Shown here one piece after another: positions 1 through 9,619 of a stretch of DNA of 64,000 nt. The notes beneath the pieces were generated by a model. That model searched no databases, had not been told where the DNA came from, and saw only the letters and a list, made by a program, of their open reading frames with translations. The translations under genes and the position numbers were made by a program. The stretch comes from Proteobacteria bacterium UBA1844. GTDB taxonomy: Bacteria > Pseudomonadota > Gammaproteobacteria > Steroidobacterales > Woeseiaceae. The DNA lies in assembly GCA_002338615.1 (NCBI GenBank), contig DDIS01000013.1, forward strand, positions 12,422 through 76,421. Reading direction: 5' to 3'. The stretch's first letter is position 1; each line of letters starts with the position of its first letter.

Positions 1-137
1 TGTGCAATTATCCGAACAATCATTCCAGAATTCAATCTTTAAATGACAGGTGCCGCTGCGCTAAATTGGGGTCACTCAATGCAGGTGCGTGTGGCAAGGC
101 TATCGCGCGCCGACCAATAACTAGCTGGGAGTGACCC

Positions 138-1259
138 ATGTTTTTGAATAATTGCTGGTACGCGGCAGGTTGGGACTACGAGCTGATTGACGGCAGGATG
201 CTGTCCCGCACGATCCTGGAGAAAAAAATCCTTTTCTATCGCGGTGACAGTGGCAAGGTGATCGCGCTCGAAGATCGTTGCTGCCACCGCGGAGCGCCGC
301 TTTCGATTGGGCGACGCGAAGGAGATGACGTTCGCTGCATGTACCATGGATTGCTCTTCGATCCGTCGGGAAAATGCATCCAGATACCGGGCCAGGAAAA
401 AATTCCACCGACGCTCACCGTGCGCAGCTTTCCGGCGCATGGTAAGTACGGCCTGTTCTGGGTATGGATGGGGGATCCCGCCAAGGCTGATCCTGACAAC
501 ATCATAGACCTGCCTTATATGGACAATCCCATGTGGAAGGGGATTCCCGACTACCTGCACTACGATGCGAATTACCTGTTGATCATTGACAACCTGAGTG
601 ATTTTGCACATTTGGCGTTTGTGCACACGAACACACTGGGTGGGTCTGAGGAATATGCCTTTGTGACCAAGCCGGTATCCGTCGAGCGCCTGGACGACGG
701 GTTCCGCGTCGAACGTTGGCATATGAATGGCGATGCACCGCCATTTCATCGCAAGGTTATTCCGAACAAGAACGACAAGGTCGACCGCCGCAACATAGGG
801 CACATGCGCATTCCGGGTGTCTTCTCGCTGGAGTCGATGTTTGCACCGGCCGGTAACGGCGCTGAGAAAGGTAATCTGGAAGGCGCGCGTGAGTACCGTA
901 ACTGCCAGTTCATCACTCCGGAGACGCGCAAGACCACGCATTTCTTCCATATTTACCTGAATAACTTCGAAGGCGACGACCACAATATTTCGCGGTCATT
1001 GCGTGATAGCCTGATGGAGGGCTTCATGGAAGATAAACACATTATCGAGTACCAACAGGAGATGTTGGACGCCGACCCCGATTTCGAGCTAAAGCAGATC
1101 GCCGCCGATGTGCCGTTGTCGCACTTCCGACAGACCTTGAGCAAGATGATCGAGGATGAACGCAACGGACAAACGTCCCCGAGCGTTCAAGCGACGCCTA
1201 GAATTCACGACCCGGTGCCCGGCGGTGCACGCAAACCTAGTCGCGAAGCCGTATTTTGA
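138..1259 (+). CDS. Rieske 2Fe-2S aromatic-ring oxygenase, vanillate O-demethylase oxygenase (VanA)-like
   Basis: Terminal oxygenase of a two-component Rieske system, 373 aa. The Rieske cluster ligands are visible as Cys48-x-His50 and Cys67-x2-His70 (motifs CCHRG and CMYHG). The mononuclear iron site follows as D155-x2-H158-x4-H163 in the stretch around SDFAHLAFVH. GGGAG lies just upstream of the ATG. The overall pattern is that of VanA-type O-demethylases, which take electrons from a VanB-type reductase; such a reductase is encoded 13-16 nt downstream. The exact substrate (a methoxylated aromatic or another ring compound) cannot be read from sequence. Family is sure, substrate is not. Confidence 0.9.
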   Translation: MFLNNCWYAAGWDYELIDGRMLSRTILEKKILFYRGDSGKVIALEDRCCHRGAPLSIGRREGDDVRCMYHGLLFDPSGKCIQIPGQEKIPPTLTVRSFPAHGKYGLFWVWMGDPAKADPDNIIDLPYMDNPMWKGIPDYLHYDANYLLIIDNLSDFAHLAFVHTNTLGGSEEYAFVTKPVSVERLDDGFRVERWHMNGDAPPFHRKVIPNKNDKVDRRNIGHMRIPGVFSLESMFAPAGNGAEKGNLEGAREYRNCQFITPETRKTTHFFHIYLNNFEGDDHNISRSLRDSLMEGFMEDKHIIEYQQEMLDADPDFELKQIAADVPLSHFRQTLSKMIEDERNGQTSPSVQATPRIHDPVPGGARKPSREAVF

Positions 1260-1275
1260 TTGGCGGGATACTGTG

Positions 1276-2247
1276 GTGAACGCACGCACTGAGTTTCCGA
1301 TACTGGCAGAAATCGACACGGTCAACGCAGAGGCACGCGACGTCATGTCGTTCACGCTGGTCGCCAAAGACGGAGGCTCGCTGCCCGCATGCGAAGCAGG
1401 CGGACATATCGAAATCAGTTTCCCGGGGGGCCTGATCCGGCACTATTCATTGATCAACGATTGCCGCGCAACCGACTACTATATGATTGCGGTCGGCCGG
1501 TCTGCGGATAGCCGCGGCGGATCCGACTACATACATTCGCATTTCCGTGTGGGTACGCGGCTGCGAATCACCGCCGTGCGAAACAATTTCTCGCTCGATA
1601 CCAGTGCCGATGCGTATTGTTTTGTGGCCGGAGGCATAGGGATCACCCCAATCATGTCGATGATCCGCTGGTGCCGCCAGAATAACCGGCCCTGGCGGCT
1701 GATCTATGCGGCACGGTCTCGTCAACGCGCAGCGTTCTACGAAGATCTAAGCCGCGCAGGTGCGGACCAGGTCCGGTTCCATTTTGATGACGAGCAAGGC
1801 AAGGTCCTTGATGTCTCCGAGGTACTTGGTGATCTCGCTCCCGGCGACCAGGTTTATTGTTGCGGCCCGGCGGCGCTGATGAACGCAGTTGCTGCGGCCA
1901 CCGGACATCGGCCATCGGGCAGCGTGCATTTCGAATGGTTCGTCGCGCCCGCACAAGACGAGGCCGCCGCAAGCAATAACACTGAACTGACCGTCAACCT
2001 CAAGCAATCGGGCATAACCCTGACTGTTCCACCCGGGCAGAGCATACTCGAGGCAATTGAAGCAGCCGGCGTGGCGCATCCTTTTTCCTGTCGTGAGGGC
2101 GCATGTGGGATGTGCGCGACCGCGGTGTTGGAAGGCGAACCGGAACATCGTGACTTCGTACTTTCCGACGAAGAACGAATCCGCGGCGACACCATGATGG
2201 TCTGTGTCTCGCGGGCGGTAAGCGGATACCTGGTGTTGAACTTGTAA
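1276..2247 (+). CDS. VanB-like oxygenase reductase (FMN/NAD domain plus C-terminal 2Fe-2S ferredoxin)
   Basis: Reductase partner of the Rieske oxygenase just upstream; passes electrons from NAD(P)H through flavin to a plant-type 2Fe-2S cluster. The flavin motif RHYSL is near residues 55-59, the nucleotide motif GGIGITP near 119-125, and the C-terminal cluster uses Cys272, Cys277, Cys280 and Cys310 (CREGACGMC). The reading frame is open from 1156, inside the oxygenase gene, but family N-termini begin shortly before the TEFPILAEID stretch. I therefore prefer GTG at 1276 (323 aa), about 8 nt after GGCGGG; GTG 1273 is also possible. Co-transcription with the oxygenase is very likely. Confidence 0.88.
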   Translation: MNARTEFPILAEIDTVNAEARDVMSFTLVAKDGGSLPACEAGGHIEISFPGGLIRHYSLINDCRATDYYMIAVGRSADSRGGSDYIHSHFRVGTRLRITAVRNNFSLDTSADAYCFVAGGIGITPIMSMIRWCRQNNRPWRLIYAARSRQRAAFYEDLSRAGADQVRFHFDDEQGKVLDVSEVLGDLAPGDQVYCCGPAALMNAVAAATGHRPSGSVHFEWFVAPAQDEAAASNNTELTVNLKQSGITLTVPPGQSILEAIEAAGVAHPFSCREGACGMCATAVLEGEPEHRDFVLSDEERIRGDTMMVCVSRAVSGYLVLNL

Positions 2248-2286
2248 TTGCAGACAACGCGCGATTGCATTCATGAACTGTCCCGG

Positions 2287-3846
2287 CTAAGCAGCCAGTT
2301 CTGCGATCTTCTCCCTTATCACCGCCAGCGCCATGTCGACATCCTCGATATGCGTTCTGAAATTCAGGATGGCCATCCTGATTGTGTAATGGCCCGACAT
2401 CGTGGTGGATGTCAAAAACACGCGTCCGTCATCACGAATCGCATCGGCCAGTCGCCGATTAAACGTATCCGCACCGCCATCGCGTGGCAGATATCGGAAG
2501 GTGACAATCGACAAGTCAGGTGGCGATCCGACTTCGATCTCCGGGATCAACGACACCTGCTCATAAAAGTACCTGGCCAGTAATAGCTTTTCTTCGAGTG
2601 CCGCGGCGAACGGCCTGCTGCCATGAATCTTGAACGGTAGCCAGAAGCGAAGCGCTCGAAACGGGCGCGTCAGTTCTGCCGAAAAATCGCACGGTGAACG
2701 TTCGGTGTCGTGTGACATGTCTTGCATATAGGCGCCGCGCGCATGATACGCATCATAGAGTTTACGGCCATCACGAACCAGGACGACGCCAATTCCGCAA
2801 GGCAGAAAAAAGCCCTTGTGGGGGTCGAGAATCAGCGAGTCCGTGCGCTCCAGCCCCGCGAGTCTTTGCTTGCCGGTTTCACAGAGAGCGAACGAACCAC
2901 CGTACGCGGCATCGACGTGAAACCAAAGCTTGAATTCTTGCGCAACATCAGCAATTTCGTCCAGTGGATCCACCGCGCCAGCGTTTGTCGTTCCAGCGGT
3001 CGCTGCAATAAACCATGGTGAAAGATCATCATCAAGGTCGTTTTGAATCTGTTGCTGCAACGCGACCGGATCCATGCGATGCCGGGAATCGACCGCCACT
3101 TCGCGCACAACGCAGTCGCCAAGTCCTGCGATGTGCAGCGCCTTACGAAATGTATGGTGCGTATGCGTCGTGAGATAAACCACGGATCGTACGACACGCG
3201 AACTGTTAATGGCGGCCGCTTCGCGTGCGGCGACAACAGCGGATAGCGCGGCCATACTACCGCCCGAAGTAAGGTCGCCCTCAGCGGTCTCCGGGTAGCC
3301 GACAACCCCCGCAAGCCAATGCAGCAGTGACTCCTCCATGCGTACTGCCCCGGGCGCGGCCTGGCCAACGCCGGCAAAGGGATTCGTAACCGCCGCGAGG
3401 TAATCCGCCAGGGCGGACTCATACAGCCCGCCGCTCGGTATATAAGCAAAAAAGCGACTGGACCCGAGAGTCTGCCCCTTGCCGTCGACATACGCCCCAA
3501 GCAGATCGAGTGCTTCTTCGATTCCGGCAGGTACTTCCCTGACCTGAAATGCCTGCATCACCTCATCACGATCGCCGGGCGCGGCATAAACAGGTTGGTG
3601 GGGCAGGGACCGCAAGAATTCTTCGGCGTGGGCAGCTACCTTGCCGAGGCTTTGCTCTCGGTGCGCCGCATCCGGTTCCAGCCGCGCTGCCGCCTCGCGC
3701 AACCCCTCTACTTTGTTCCTTAGATCGTGTGTCTTCATCAAACCTTCATCGTATGAGCGAAAGTGTTTCTCATAGCCTGCCGGCGTCCAGTCATCGATTA
3801 TCTCACCTTGGCAACCTTTCCGCACTTGGGTATTAGTCGGCCTCAC
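2287..3846 (-). CDS. PLP-dependent group II amino-acid decarboxylase (aromatic-L-amino-acid decarboxylase family)
   Basis: Fold type I decarboxylase of 519 aa. The Schiff-base lysine is Lys344 in DPHKGFF, Asp312 (VDAAYGG) contacts the pyridine nitrogen, and the THTHHTF motif near 227-233 matches the ring-stacking histidine region of the family. The predicted reaction is decarboxylation of an aromatic or related L-amino acid, though some family members are aldehyde synthases. The GTG start at 3846 is backed by AAAGGGAG 9 nt upstream; an internal ATG at 3738 would give 483 aa. It faces the demethylase genes and sits next to a symporter and cyclase, so a role in aromatic-amine metabolism is plausible but inferred. 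Confidence 0.87.
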   Translation of the reverse strand: MRPTNTQVRKGCQGEIIDDWTPAGYEKHFRSYDEGLMKTHDLRNKVEGLREAAARLEPDAAHREQSLGKVAAHAEEFLRSLPHQPVYAAPGDRDEVMQAFQVREVPAGIEEALDLLGAYVDGKGQTLGSSRFFAYIPSGGLYESALADYLAAVTNPFAGVGQAAPGAVRMEESLLHWLAGVVGYPETAEGDLTSGGSMAALSAVVAAREAAAINSSRVVRSVVYLTTHTHHTFRKALHIAGLGDCVVREVAVDSRHRMDPVALQQQIQNDLDDDLSPWFIAATAGTTNAGAVDPLDEIADVAQEFKLWFHVDAAYGGSFALCETGKQRLAGLERTDSLILDPHKGFFLPCGIGVVLVRDGRKLYDAYHARGAYMQDMSHDTERSPCDFSAELTRPFRALRFWLPFKIHGSRPFAAALEEKLLLARYFYEQVSLIPEIEVGSPPDLSIVTFRYLPRDGGADTFNRRLADAIRDDGRVFLTSTTMSGHYTIRMAILNFRTHIEDVDMALAVIREKIAELAA

Positions 3847-3978
3847 ACAGCTGAGCTCCCTTTAACTTCCGAAGATGGTTCGAAAGCAATAACATTTTAA
3901 AGGTAAAATATATATACTTAAGATAAGTCTGCGGAGCGTGCACGGGGCGCACCCTGACATCAATAAGAGTGGCACCGC

Positions 3979-5484
3979 ATGACTGCGCGGGAAACCACGG
4001 CAACGGGGATTGAAACATTGATTTCGAATCCGATTGGGGTAGCAATTTTCGGCTTTTACCTGGTAGTGATCGTGGTGCTCGGCGTAGTTGCGTCACGGCA
4101 GCAAAAAACCGAAACCGATTTCTGGGTAGCAGGTCGCCAGTTCGGGCTACCCATACTTGTCATGGCCAACATGGCCGCGATTATGCATGGCGGCGCGATC
4201 CTCAGCGGGGTCGCCTTTGCGGGCAAGTTCGGTGGGATTGCAATATTGCCATACATATCGTTCGTCGGTGGTGCGGCTGTCATTTTCTACTTCTTCGCCA
4301 AGAAGCTACGCATGTCGGGTGGCTTCACTATTCCGGACTATATGGGAGATCGCTTCAATAGCACGACATTGCGCGCGTGGAGCGCCGTGGTCGTTGCACT
4401 ATCCAGCATCATTTACCTGGTTGGCCAGCTGCGTGGCATGGCGTTTGTCCTCGAGCGGTTGCTCGGTTACGAATTCATGACCTGCCTGATTCTCGGAACG
4501 ATCATCTTCGTTGCATATGTAGCGCTCGGGGGCTTGTTGGCGGTCGTCTGGACCAACATCGCACAGTTTATTTTCATGTGGGTTGGTCTGCTAATTCTCG
4601 TACCGTTCGCCTATGAAGCTGTCGGTGGCTGGGAGTCGGTGTTGAGCCGGGTCGAGGCGCTGGCTCCCGGTTGGACATCGCCTACCGGCGTGTCCTGGTC
4701 GGCCAGTTACGTGGTCTCCTGGTACCTGATCTGGTTTGTCGCGTACAGCACGCGGATCGAACTCGTCACAAAGATGTTTGCAGCACGGGACGACCGGGTT
4801 GCTCGCGCATCCGTGCCAATTGCGATTGGCCTCGTCATGCTTTTTCTGCTGTATGGAAATATCTATTTGGGCGCGGCTGCTCGCATCCTGGTCTGGGACC
4901 AAATTGGGTCACCGGACCAGGCATTTCCCTTCCTTGTCGCGCAACTATTGACGCCAGCGCTCGCGGCCGTTGCGCTGACTGGTATTGCAAGTGCGGCTAT
5001 GTCGACTACCGATTCTTTGCTGCTCATGTCAGGGTCAGCCATTGCTCATGACCTGATCCGGCGCTGCTATGATGAGCCGCGGGGCATGCAGCGTGAAGAA
5101 AAGGAATACCTGCGTATCTCTCGCTATTCGATCGTTGTCGTCGGTGTCGTCGCTTTCCTGTGCGCTATACCCGACGTTGCACTCATCTTGCGTATCGTGT
5201 CTTACGCAATTGCGCTGGTCGGTTCGGCTTTCTTTTTTCCGCTGCTGGTCGGCATGACATCCAGGCGTGTCAGCCGGCAGGCAGCACTGGCATCGTCGAT
5301 CGGGGGAACGGTGGCCACCAGTATCTGGATTGTTGCATCACTGCTGAATGTACCGTGGTCAGTAAACCTGCACCCGGGGATAGTCGGGCTTGCCGCTGCG
5401 GGAGTCCTGATGTTGCTGGTAACGCTGTTCACGCCGCCTGTCGAACAGGCAAACATCGATAAATATTTTCCGGAGACGACATGA
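3979..5484 (+). CDS. Sodium:solute symporter (SSS family)
   Basis: Inner-membrane Na+-coupled transporter, 501 aa with about 13 hydrophobic segments. Family features include a conserved early stretch (FWVAGRQFG, then GGAILSGVAFAGKFG), an Asn/Ser-rich sodium-binding region (GIASAAMSTTDSLLLMSGS) and interhelix patterns such as YSTRIELVTKMFAA. Proline, pantothenate, urea and organic acids are all substrates within the family, so the cargo is open. A 37-residue hydrophobic ORF overlaps its stop codon by 4 nt, which suggests a two-polypeptide transporter. It probably imports a substrate for the neighbouring decarboxylase, cyclase or demethylase. Confidence 0.9.
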   Translation: MTARETTATGIETLISNPIGVAIFGFYLVVIVVLGVVASRQQKTETDFWVAGRQFGLPILVMANMAAIMHGGAILSGVAFAGKFGGIAILPYISFVGGAAVIFYFFAKKLRMSGGFTIPDYMGDRFNSTTLRAWSAVVVALSSIIYLVGQLRGMAFVLERLLGYEFMTCLILGTIIFVAYVALGGLLAVVWTNIAQFIFMWVGLLILVPFAYEAVGGWESVLSRVEALAPGWTSPTGVSWSASYVVSWYLIWFVAYSTRIELVTKMFAARDDRVARASVPIAIGLVMLFLLYGNIYLGAAARILVWDQIGSPDQAFPFLVAQLLTPALAAVALTGIASAAMSTTDSLLLMSGSAIAHDLIRRCYDEPRGMQREEKEYLRISRYSIVVVGVVAFLCAIPDVALILRIVSYAIALVGSAFFFPLLVGMTSRRVSRQAALASSIGGTVATSIWIVASLLNVPWSVNLHPGIVGLAAAGVLMLLVTLFTPPVEQANIDKYFPETT

Positions 5485-5594
5485 TACTCGGACTGCCTGC
5501 GGACAGCTTCTGGCTGTTACTTGGAATACCCACAATCATGTTGTTGTACATGCTCTATGACTGCTGGCGCATAATGACGAAGCGTAAAGACTGA
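5481..5594 (+). CDS. Small single-helix membrane protein, symporter accessory-like
   Basis: A 37-aa ORF whose ATG overlaps the symporter stop codon (ATGA), so translation is probably coupled. It starts MILGLPADSFWLLL, has one hydrophobic helix over about residues 10-25, and ends in a basic tail (MTKRKD). This matches the layout of the tiny accessory proteins found directly after some SSS-family symporters, which are commonly missed by gene callers. Its function is not established; stabilisation of the transporter is a guess. Support comes from the overlap, the single helix with positive tail and the absence of any competing gene in the gap. Confidence 0.6.
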   Translation: MILGLPADSFWLLLGIPTIMLLYMLYDCWRIMTKRKD

Positions 5595-5645
5595 AACCGG
5601 CGCCGGGTGTGAGGAATTCGCGGCTATGACCAAAGAGGGACCACT

Positions 5646-6752
5646 ATGCTTTCCGACATCAAGAAATCGATATTCATATTGCTGACCATTGCGGCCGTAT
5701 CAATAGTGGCCGGCTGCGCACGTACGGAAACCGCTGCAGGAAACGATGAACTCGCTGTCACGCAGCAGTCCAGCAGCCTGGTCCGTACAGCGCCGTGGCC
5801 GGCAGGGGATGAGAAAGGGATGGGCAATACGATCGGAGCCGGTACCTGGATGCGTTGTGCGTACTATATGCAACAACCCGGCGCAAAAAGTTACGAGTTG
5901 TCCCATGTCCGTTCCAATGACATGACCCAGTCACCGTTTGGTGTGCCGCTCACTTACGACTATCGGCCAACGGTTGGCATTCCGGGCACGAAGCATGCTT
6001 TTAACGGTGAGCAGATTGCGAGCGGCGAGCCGGGTGCACAGGGCACACAAATGGATGCGCTTGGTCACTTTGCCTACCTCGACAAGGTATGGGACGGTGC
6101 GGATCAGTCGGCCTTCAATTCCGCGCAATACTACGGTGGCTACAAGCAGTCGGATGTCAAACCTTCACCGGATTCGCCTTTGCAGAAGCTCGGCATAGAA
6201 AATGCGCCGCCCATCGTTACCAGCGCAATCCTGCTGGACGCGCGCACGTACCTTGGAGGTGGCTCGGCACTGGCGCCGGGCCAGCGAATTACCAAACAGG
6301 ATATCGAGGACATGATGAAGGCTCAAGGCCTTGCCGAACGCGGTTTGCTACCCGGAGACGTGCTGTACATTTACACGGGATGGAGCGACATCTGGGACAG
6401 CGACGAGTACTACACGAAGGGGCCGGGGTTGTCCTATGACGCAGCACTTTATCTCGCTGAGAAAAATATAGTGCTGGTCGCACTTGATAATCCGTTTACC
6501 GATCCGGTCAATGAGGGCCAACTGGCAGGAAAAGCCGATGCACCAGAGGGCACACCGGAAGGATTGCCATTCGCGATCCATCATCAGAATCTGGCCAATT
6601 CGGGAATCTATCAAATTCAGAATATGAAGCTCGATGAATTGGCGAAGGACAAGGTCTGGACATCCTGCACCATGATCCTGCCTTTGCGATCCAAGGGTAA
6701 TTCTGGGTCACCGATTCGTCCGGTTGCGATTGGCCGTCCGCACGACGGTTAA
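5646..6752 (+). CDS. Lipoprotein cyclase-family (kynurenine formamidase-like) hydrolase
   Basis: Putative metal-dependent amidase or lactonase of the cyclase superfamily, 368 aa. A signal peptide with lipobox VAGC places it on the periplasmic side as a lipoprotein acylated at Cys24. The family metal motif HxGTHxDxxxH appears here as a GTQMDALGH variant (residues 133-141): Asp137 and His141 remain, but the two histidines of HxGTH are replaced by Ala/Gln. Variants of this kind occur in a distinct subfamily, so activity is possible but metal binding may differ. GAGGG lies 7 nt before the ATG. Probably acts on a substrate handled by the adjoining transporter. Confidence 0.8.
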   Translation: MLSDIKKSIFILLTIAAVSIVAGCARTETAAGNDELAVTQQSSSLVRTAPWPAGDEKGMGNTIGAGTWMRCAYYMQQPGAKSYELSHVRSNDMTQSPFGVPLTYDYRPTVGIPGTKHAFNGEQIASGEPGAQGTQMDALGHFAYLDKVWDGADQSAFNSAQYYGGYKQSDVKPSPDSPLQKLGIENAPPIVTSAILLDARTYLGGGSALAPGQRITKQDIEDMMKAQGLAERGLLPGDVLYIYTGWSDIWDSDEYYTKGPGLSYDAALYLAEKNIVLVALDNPFTDPVNEGQLAGKADAPEGTPEGLPFAIHHQNLANSGIYQIQNMKLDELAKDKVWTSCTMILPLRSKGNSGSPIRPVAIGRPHDG

Positions 6753-6818
6753 TGTTATTGCATGTGCTTGCCGGCTCTCCAGCTCTTACCGCGGCCGGTT
6801 CAACCGGGTGGGCGCCGA

Positions 6819-7217
6819 TCAGGGACCCGTATCGTTCTGCAACTGATGCACATCCAGCAAGAACAGGACCTGGTCATTGTCGTCCAGAAAGGCGCTGGCA
6901 CCGTAGCTGACCATGAGGAGTTTGACGGGCTCATCAAACATGACGGCATCGTGAACCGCCCCTGCATTTTCGTAGATGTAATCATCAGCTTTAAAGGTCC
7001 CCGTCTGCGGGTGTGTGCCGCTGCCTGACAGGATGTAGATTTCCGACGGCGAAAGGTGTCGATGCCGTGGCAGAACGCTTCCTTTGTCTGCCTGGATGAT
7101 TACCGTGTACTGGCCGGTTTCCCGGCTCATGCGTAGTATTTGCATCGCGATACCCGGTGCCAGTGGGCGCCATGATGCAGGATCGGCCCGATGATCGTTT
7201 TCGACGATGTAATGCAT
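6819..7217 (-). CDS. Cupin-domain protein
   Basis: Small single-domain cupin of 132 aa. Visible elements are the first motif with a histidine pair (PRHRHLSPSEIYILSGSG) and a second strand set around GAVHDAVMFDE. The reading frame extends upstream to 7277, but the ATG at 7217 is preceded by AGAGGAGC at good spacing and is the better start. It resembles the ChrR-like cupin group, which binds metals and may act on small molecules or bind ligands. It lies 29 nt downstream of the TonB receptor on the same strand and is probably co-transcribed, so it may process the imported ligand. Precise role unknown. Confidence 0.75.
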   Translation of the reverse strand: MHYIVENDHRADPASWRPLAPGIAMQILRMSRETGQYTVIIQADKGSVLPRHRHLSPSEIYILSGSGTHPQTGTFKADDYIYENAGAVHDAVMFDEPVKLLMVSYGASAFLDDNDQVLFLLDVHQLQNDTGP

Positions 7218-7246
7218 GTTCCAAGCTCCTCTGCTTTCTGCCATCT

Positions 7247-9619
7247 TCAAAACGTGTAGCGTACCGACAGGTTCCATTCACTTGGCCAGGCAAATTGGCC
7301 TTCTGTTTGTCCCACGCTGTATTGCGCCAAACCGGCGACCAGGTAAGCCTCGTCCGTGATATTTCGCGCTGCCAGAACTGCAGCCCAGCGTTGATTCGAC
7401 GACGTCCAGGTGATGCTGGCGTTTAGCAAGTGGAAGTCTTGCTGGGTTAACAACGGCGTGTTTGCGCTGTCTACGCTGTATTCCGAGCGCCAGGACCAAT
7501 CGAGACGCGGGGTCAGCACTCCGTTTTTCCAGAGTTCGAAATCATGGGATAGCGACGCAGCTATCTGCCATTCGGAAACATTGGGCAGGCTGTTGCCCAA
7601 AGCGACACCGGAAGCCAGCGCCCGCTCTGACAGGCGATCGTAGCTGGCATCCAGCCATCCGATGTTTGCACTTACCAAGGTCCGTTGGGCCGGGCTCCAA
7701 TCCAGCCCCAGCTCGGCGCCGTTAATGGTCGCGTCGCCCGCGTTGGTCAGCGTTGGCGCGACGCCATCAATCACAGATATCTGCATACCTGAATAGTCAT
7801 TGGTGAATAATGCGCTCGTGATAGCGAGCCGCCCGTCGGCCAGCGTGCTCTTCAGGCCCAACTCATAAACTTTGGAGTATTCCGGGTTGAAGCTCGGCAC
7901 TACAGGTGTACCCGGTGCAAGGCGTTGTTCATAGCCACCGCTCTTATATCCCTCTGCGTATGACACGTAGATCATCGTTTGAGATCCGACGTGCCAGGCA
8001 AGGCTGGTGGACGGCGTGAACTCATCGAAATCCAGGTCCGGAGTTGGTCCGAAGACGAAGGGTATCGGGTTTGCACGGAAATCCAGGTAGGTTTGCGTGA
8101 ATGGATCCAGCAAAGCGCCGATGATTTGCTGGAAATTCTCGGTTTCGTATTTCTTGTCTTCTGTCGTGTAGCGCAGCCCGACGGTCCACTCGAGTACGTC
8201 GCTCAAGTCGTAACTGGCCTGTGCGAAGAGTGCCAGGGAATCCGTTGCGAACTTGCCACCGGAACGAAATATGACGGCAGGAAAGTGCACGACGTTCAGG
8301 TTCTCTCCGTTTTCTTCAAAGTAGTACAGACCGGTGATCCAATCCAGTCGTTCATTCATCGCGGTACCAAGCAACTGGATTTCCTGGCTGAATTGCTCCT
8401 GCTGGTAGTCGTTCTTGGTTTCTGCGCCGGGATTGGGCGAGTGATCTGAATTGCTGGGCCAAAAGCCATCCAGTTCGCGCCACGCGGTAATCGAATTCAC
8501 TGTCAGTGATTCATGCACGGCCCACGCGAGTTTCATGCTGACACCCCAGACGTCGAGATCCGATTTATTCTCGTACGGCCTGCTGCCCTGTGAATCGAAT
8601 ATGGGATCGGGCGAAACGTAACCGCCGAAGCTGTCAAACGGTCCCTGGATGTACTGCTGGTCAATGCATGCCGGGTTGCCGCTATTTCCGAGAACGCTTC
8701 TGCCGCCACAGTTCAGATTAAGGTTGGCGAGTTCCTGTATCTGCGTCGGGGTTGACGTGCCAGGAATGACCGGAACGAGGCCGAGCAACACGGAAGGGAT
8801 GGCGGAGCCACGCTCACGGCTTGCATCAGCGGTCACGGTGACGATTACGTTATCGGCCGCGTCCCACTCGAGCACACCGCGACCGGCCAGACGATTTTTC
8901 TCGCCGAGATTATCACCGCCGTCGAGATTGTTGACGTACCCGTCGCGTTCGCCACCCAACATCGATAGCCGCGTGCGCACTGAATTGGACAAAGGCATGT
9001 TGACTGCCGCCTGGATCTCCATCCGGTCTTCTGTACCGACCGTTAGCTCGACGTTGCCGCTAAAATCGTCGCTTGGTCGCCGGGTCTTGACCAGGATGGC
9101 TCCGCCGACATTATTACGTCCAAAAAGAGTGCCTTGCGGGCCGCGTAGCACCTGCACCGACTCGATGTCCACAAGATCCAGCACGCTGCCTACGCTGCGC
9201 GCCAGGTAGACGTCATCGACGTACAGTCCCACGCCGGGTTCCGTACCCATGGAAACCTCGTTCGAGCCCACACCGCGAATGTACAGCGAACCGGTGGACG
9301 TGCTTCCGCCGATGGGTGCACCGGCGTGAAAGACCATATTCGGAACGACTTCGGCGAGTTGCGCCACGTTTTCGATTCCAGCGTCATAGAGGTCACTCTC
9401 GGAAAACGCGGAAATGGCAACGGGTACGTCCTGGATGGATTCTTCCCGGCGACGGGCGACAACAAATATCTCTTCTATGGAAGCGTCGCGGGCTATCTCG
9501 GAGCTTTTATCGGGCGATGAAGTAACAGTTTGTGCCCAAACCGGTACCGCGATTCCGAAGGACATAGCTGCCGTGGCTACAACCAGGCGAGTGGACTGGC
9601 CGCTAGCAATGTGAGACAT
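7247..9619 (-). CDS. TonB-dependent outer-membrane receptor
   Basis: Outer-membrane active transporter, 790 aa. It has a signal peptide ending near VPVWAQ, a TonB-box-like stretch EEIFVVARRREES, a plug domain (IQDVPVAISAFS, LRGPQGTLFGRNNVGGAI) and a long beta-barrel ending in the aromatic terminus LSVRYTF. The ORF is open from 9721, but the ATG at 9619 has GGAG 7 nt upstream and starts a clean signal peptide. It is divergent from an AraC regulator and followed by a cupin gene. The barrel type is common for import of lignin-related aromatics, peptides or carbohydrates; the ligand is unknown, but the flanking demethylase suggests an aromatic compound (inference). Confidence 0.92.
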   Translation of the reverse strand: MSHIASGQSTRLVVATAAMSFGIAVPVWAQTVTSSPDKSSEIARDASIEEIFVVARRREESIQDVPVAISAFSESDLYDAGIENVAQLAEVVPNMVFHAGAPIGGSTSTGSLYIRGVGSNEVSMGTEPGVGLYVDDVYLARSVGSVLDLVDIESVQVLRGPQGTLFGRNNVGGAILVKTRRPSDDFSGNVELTVGTEDRMEIQAAVNMPLSNSVRTRLSMLGGERDGYVNNLDGGDNLGEKNRLAGRGVLEWDAADNVIVTVTADASRERGSAIPSVLLGLVPVIPGTSTPTQIQELANLNLNCGGRSVLGNSGNPACIDQQYIQGPFDSFGGYVSPDPIFDSQGSRPYENKSDLDVWGVSMKLAWAVHESLTVNSITAWRELDGFWPSNSDHSPNPGAETKNDYQQEQFSQEIQLLGTAMNERLDWITGLYYFEENGENLNVVHFPAVIFRSGGKFATDSLALFAQASYDLSDVLEWTVGLRYTTEDKKYETENFQQIIGALLDPFTQTYLDFRANPIPFVFGPTPDLDFDEFTPSTSLAWHVGSQTMIYVSYAEGYKSGGYEQRLAPGTPVVPSFNPEYSKVYELGLKSTLADGRLAITSALFTNDYSGMQISVIDGVAPTLTNAGDATINGAELGLDWSPAQRTLVSANIGWLDASYDRLSERALASGVALGNSLPNVSEWQIAASLSHDFELWKNGVLTPRLDWSWRSEYSVDSANTPLLTQQDFHLLNASITWTSSNQRWAAVLAARNITDEAYLVAGLAQYSVGQTEGQFAWPSEWNLSVRYTF

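Noticed and set aside
72-983. 303-codon open frame on the minus strand across the Rieske oxygenase gene
   Set aside because: It is antisense to a gene with clear catalytic motifs and has no motif or ribosome-binding site of its own.
5598-5608. CCGGCGCCGG palindrome after the accessory ORF as a terminator
   Set aside because: Short, no T run, and it lies close to the next gene's ribosome-binding site.
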